64,000 bases of DNA from Massilia sp. BSC265 (GTDB taxonomy: Bacteria > Pseudomonadota > Gammaproteobacteria > Burkholderiales > Burkholderiaceae_D): NCBI RefSeq assembly GCF_000740675.1, contig NZ_JPXI01000042.1, positions 62,001 to 126,000 on the forward strand. The letters run 5' to 3'. Below the pieces are notes generated by a model. The model was not told where the DNA came from, ran no database searches, and saw nothing but the letters and a program-made list of their open reading frames with translations. The position numbers and the translations under genes were made by a program. Below are positions 62,174 through 64,000 of the stretch, piece after piece; within the stretch, counting starts at the first letter, position 1, and each line of letters begins with the position of its first letter.

Positions 62174-63667
62174 TCAGCGCGCTGCCGCCTGCACCCGCGT
62201 CAGGCAGCCGGCGAAACTGTCGAAGGCTCCGTAGGCCGGATGCTGCAAGCGGCGCCCGCCACACAGGTCGACGCCGGCACCATCGCCCGGCGCTGCGCGC
62301 AGCGGCGCATCGCCGCTCCAGCGGAAATCGCCCGCACCCGGCGCCACAAACAGGCTGCGCACCGGGTGCTGGCCCGCGAAAGCCTGCCACACGGCGGAAG
62401 TCCGGTTGTCGCCCTCGCGCACCAGGCCGCCGTCGCGGCTGCGGATCGGTCCATCGACCAGGTTGCCGTCCAGGCGCGCGCTGCTGGTGGGGAAGCGCAC
62501 ATCGATGCCGGTGGTGTCGATCAGCGTATTGTCTTCGACCCGGGTATTCGCGGCGCTGTTCAGGTAGATGCCTGCATCCGAGCAGCCGACCACCAGGTTG
62601 GCGCGCATGATGCCGCCATCCTGTTCCGTGATGCAGCGCCCGTCGCGGCAGAGCTCCTTGCCGGTGCCGCCGCCGCCGAAGGACAGGCCGACCCGCTGTC
62701 CCGGCTCGCCGCGCAGGCGCCGTTCGCACCACACCAGGTTGCGCTCGAAGATATTGCCGCTGCCGCCGCCCTTGGCGAAGGCGCCATAGCTGACCCCGTT
62801 CCCCCCTTCCTTGATGAAGTCGCTGATCACGTTTGCGCGGACGGTCCATCCGCTGGCCGCGACCAGGTCGATCGGGGTGACCGGGTTGGCGGTCTGGCGC
62901 GGGCGACTGGCATCCAGGGTATTCGATTCGATCAGGCCGGCATCGGGGAAGCGTCCCTGCAGGGCATTGATCTTGAAGTGGGCGTTGAAGTCGCTGATGG
63001 TGTTGTTGCGCGCGACGAAGTGGCTGGCCGCGCCGAAAACGTGGAAGGCATGTTCGCAGTCGCTGTCGGATCGGCAGGCCCCGCGGATGTCCAGGTTTTC
63101 GAAGTGCCAGTGTGGCGCGCTGACGCGGAAACCCCCGACCATGTCGAATTCGAGCCGCACGCTGCCGGGCCGTGCCGCCCGCACCACGATCGGCGCGCCG
63201 GGCGCGCCGGGCCGGTCGGCATTCAGCCCCGCGCTGCCGGAGAAGCGGTAAGTGCCCGGCGCGATGGTGATGACTTCGCCCTGGCGGGCGCGCGCCAGCG
63301 CGGCGCGCAGCGCCTCGGCGCTGGCGACGACGGTACCGGGGCGGCTGCCTTCGCCCGCGGCCCTGGCTTGGGCGCCGAGCGCCAGTCCGGACAGCTCCAG
63401 TCTGTCCGGCGCCTGCGGCGTCCCGCGGTCCAGCCGCTGCAGGGTGCCGGCGGTGTACTTTCCGGCGGCGACGATTGCCGCATTGTGGCCGCTGGTGCGC
63501 TTTTCGATGTAGGGCGCCAGCTGGCGCGGGGCCACGCCGGCCGCATCGACGGCGATGGCCACGGCAACGCCCCCTGCGGCCAGCAAGGCCAGTGCCACGG
63601 CCAGCCGGCGGCCGGCGCGGCCGCTACGGCTGCGCCCGCGCCTGTCGGCGCCATGCGGCTGCCTCAT
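62174..63667 (-). CDS. Exported right-handed beta-helix protein
   Basis: 497 residues. A basic, Tat-like or long n-region and hydrophobic core (about 20-42) are followed from ~110 by parallel beta-helix coils of the PL6/chondroitinase-B-like type: TIAPGTYRFSG, HWHFENLDIRG, FVARNNTISDF, TRVEDNTLIDT. Proteins of this shape bind, cleave or epimerise acidic polysaccharide, and this one lies at the edge of the exopolysaccharide locus. Its ATG overlaps the prsR stop by 4 bp, so it is co-transcribed with the regulator. It is convergent with hydrolase 1 (1-bp gap). Confidence 0.72.
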   Translation of the reverse strand: MRQPHGADRRGRSRSGRAGRRLAVALALLAAGGVAVAIAVDAAGVAPRQLAPYIEKRTSGHNAAIVAAGKYTAGTLQRLDRGTPQAPDRLELSGLALGAQARAAGEGSRPGTVVASAEALRAALARARQGEVITIAPGTYRFSGSAGLNADRPGAPGAPIVVRAARPGSVRLEFDMVGGFRVSAPHWHFENLDIRGACRSDSDCEHAFHVFGAASHFVARNNTISDFNAHFKINALQGRFPDAGLIESNTLDASRPRQTANPVTPIDLVAASGWTVRANVISDFIKEGGNGVSYGAFAKGGGSGNIFERNLVWCERRLRGEPGQRVGLSFGGGGTGKELCRDGRCITEQDGGIMRANLVVGCSDAGIYLNSAANTRVEDNTLIDTTGIDVRFPTSSARLDGNLVDGPIRSRDGGLVREGDNRTSAVWQAFAGQHPVRSLFVAPGAGDFRWSGDAPLRAAPGDGAGVDLCGGRRLQHPAYGAFDSFAGCLTRVQAAAR

Positions 63668-64000
63668 GCCGCGCTCTTGATGCCGTGGCGGTTCATCAGG
63701 TCATACATGGTCGGGCGGCTGATGCCGAGCATCTCGGAGGCCTTGACGATGTTGCCGTCGACCCGGGCAAGCGTCTTGACGATCGCCATGTACTCGGCTT
63801 CGTCGCGCACCTGGCGCAGGTTGAGCGGCTCGTCCGCAGGCTTGTCGCCCTCCGGAAGGCCGAGGTCGTCGGCGACGATGGTATTGCCGTCGGCCATGAT
63901 GACGGCGCGCTTGATGCAGTTTTCCATCTCGCGCACATTGCCCGGCCAGTCGTAATTCTCGATCGCGGCGATCGCGTCGGACGCGAAGTGCAGCGTGGAG
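63664..64000 (-). CDS. prsR: PEP-CTERM-box response regulator PrsR (partial, N-terminal part beyond the right edge)
   Basis: Only the last 111 residues are visible: the end of the sigma-54 interaction AAA domain (NYDWPGNVREMENCI) and a Fis-type helix-turn-helix (GNIVKASEMLGISRPTMYDLMNRHGIK). This matches the NtrC-like regulator linked to PEP-CTERM genes, which receives phosphate from PrsK and activates sigma-54 promoters. The receiver domain and prsK should lie to the right. Its likely targets here are the promoters at 21403 and 27005. Confidence 0.88.
   Translation of the reverse strand, partial: STLHFASDAIAAIENYDWPGNVREMENCIKRAVIMADGNTIVADDLGLPEGDKPADEPLNLRQVRDEAEYMAIVKTLARVDGNIVKASEMLGISRPTMYDLMNRHGIKSAA

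Overview
The window reads as chromosome of a GC-rich betaproteobacterium, most likely Oxalobacteraceae (Massilia, Duganella or Janthinobacterium type). This placement is inferred from gene content and protein flavour, not from a marker gene: a complete exosortase A (XrtA)/PEP-CTERM exopolysaccharide locus, a Tad pilus operon, IcmF and a fused indolepyruvate oxidoreductase. No rRNA, tRNA, CRISPR array, insertion sequence or phage gene was recognised.

Layout. 1-3.3 kb (minus strand) is the start of a Tad/Flp pilus operon: two flp pilin genes in a 381-bp tandem duplication, prepilin peptidase, an AAA ATPase and CpaB, which runs off the left edge. 3.5-8.2 kb holds a diguanylate cyclase, an HCCA-isomerase-like protein, an SDR, an HD-GYP protein and a LysR regulator. 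8.4-15.4 kb carries two very large catabolic genes (indolepyruvate ferredoxin oxidoreductase and icmF). 15.5-21.6 kb begins the PEP-CTERM region: prsT, a FeeM-like N-acyltransferase, a membrane protein and a PEP-CTERM protein with a sigma-54 promoter. 21.6-27.0 kb has a flavin oxidoreductase and GAF protein, then a tightly overlapping four-gene operon (GYWKNH-motif exported protein, PqqD-like chaperone, HprK-related kinase, nucleotidyltransferase) with its own sigma-54 promoter. 27.1-53.5 kb is the core XrtA exopolysaccharide locus. 53.5-58.7 kb is an AT-rich gap followed by a lyase-like lipoprotein and two glycosyltransferases of less GC-biased appearance. 58.7-64 kb has the flippase, ACP, two exosortase-associated hydrolases, a beta-helix protein and the C-terminal end of the regulator prsR.

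How the genes fit together. Ugd and a UDP-glucuronate 4-epimerase would supply UDP-GlcA and UDP-GalA. Glycosyltransferases build the repeat, a Wzx-like flippase and an O-antigen-ligase/polymerase-like protein move and polymerise it, and the Wzz protein, tyrosine kinase, Wza and a beta-barrel control length and export. Deacetylases, FemAB/GNAT proteins and an amidotransferase decorate it. XrtA and PrsT handle PEP-CTERM proteins. PrsR is the expected sigma-54 activator, and two matching upstream boxes with sigma-54 promoters (21.4-21.5 kb and 27.0-27.1 kb) suggest that a PEP-CTERM gene and the kinase/PqqD operon share its regulon.

The best candidate for an undescribed system is the 24080-26953 operon. 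It pairs a RiPP-recognition-type PqqD protein with an HprK-like kinase and a nucleotidyltransferase, the tailoring set known from phosphorylated lasso peptides, but has no cyclase or protease. Its likely substrate is the overlapping upstream exported protein. Starts were chosen from Shine-Dalgarno sequences and overlaps where visible; doubtful ones are flagged.
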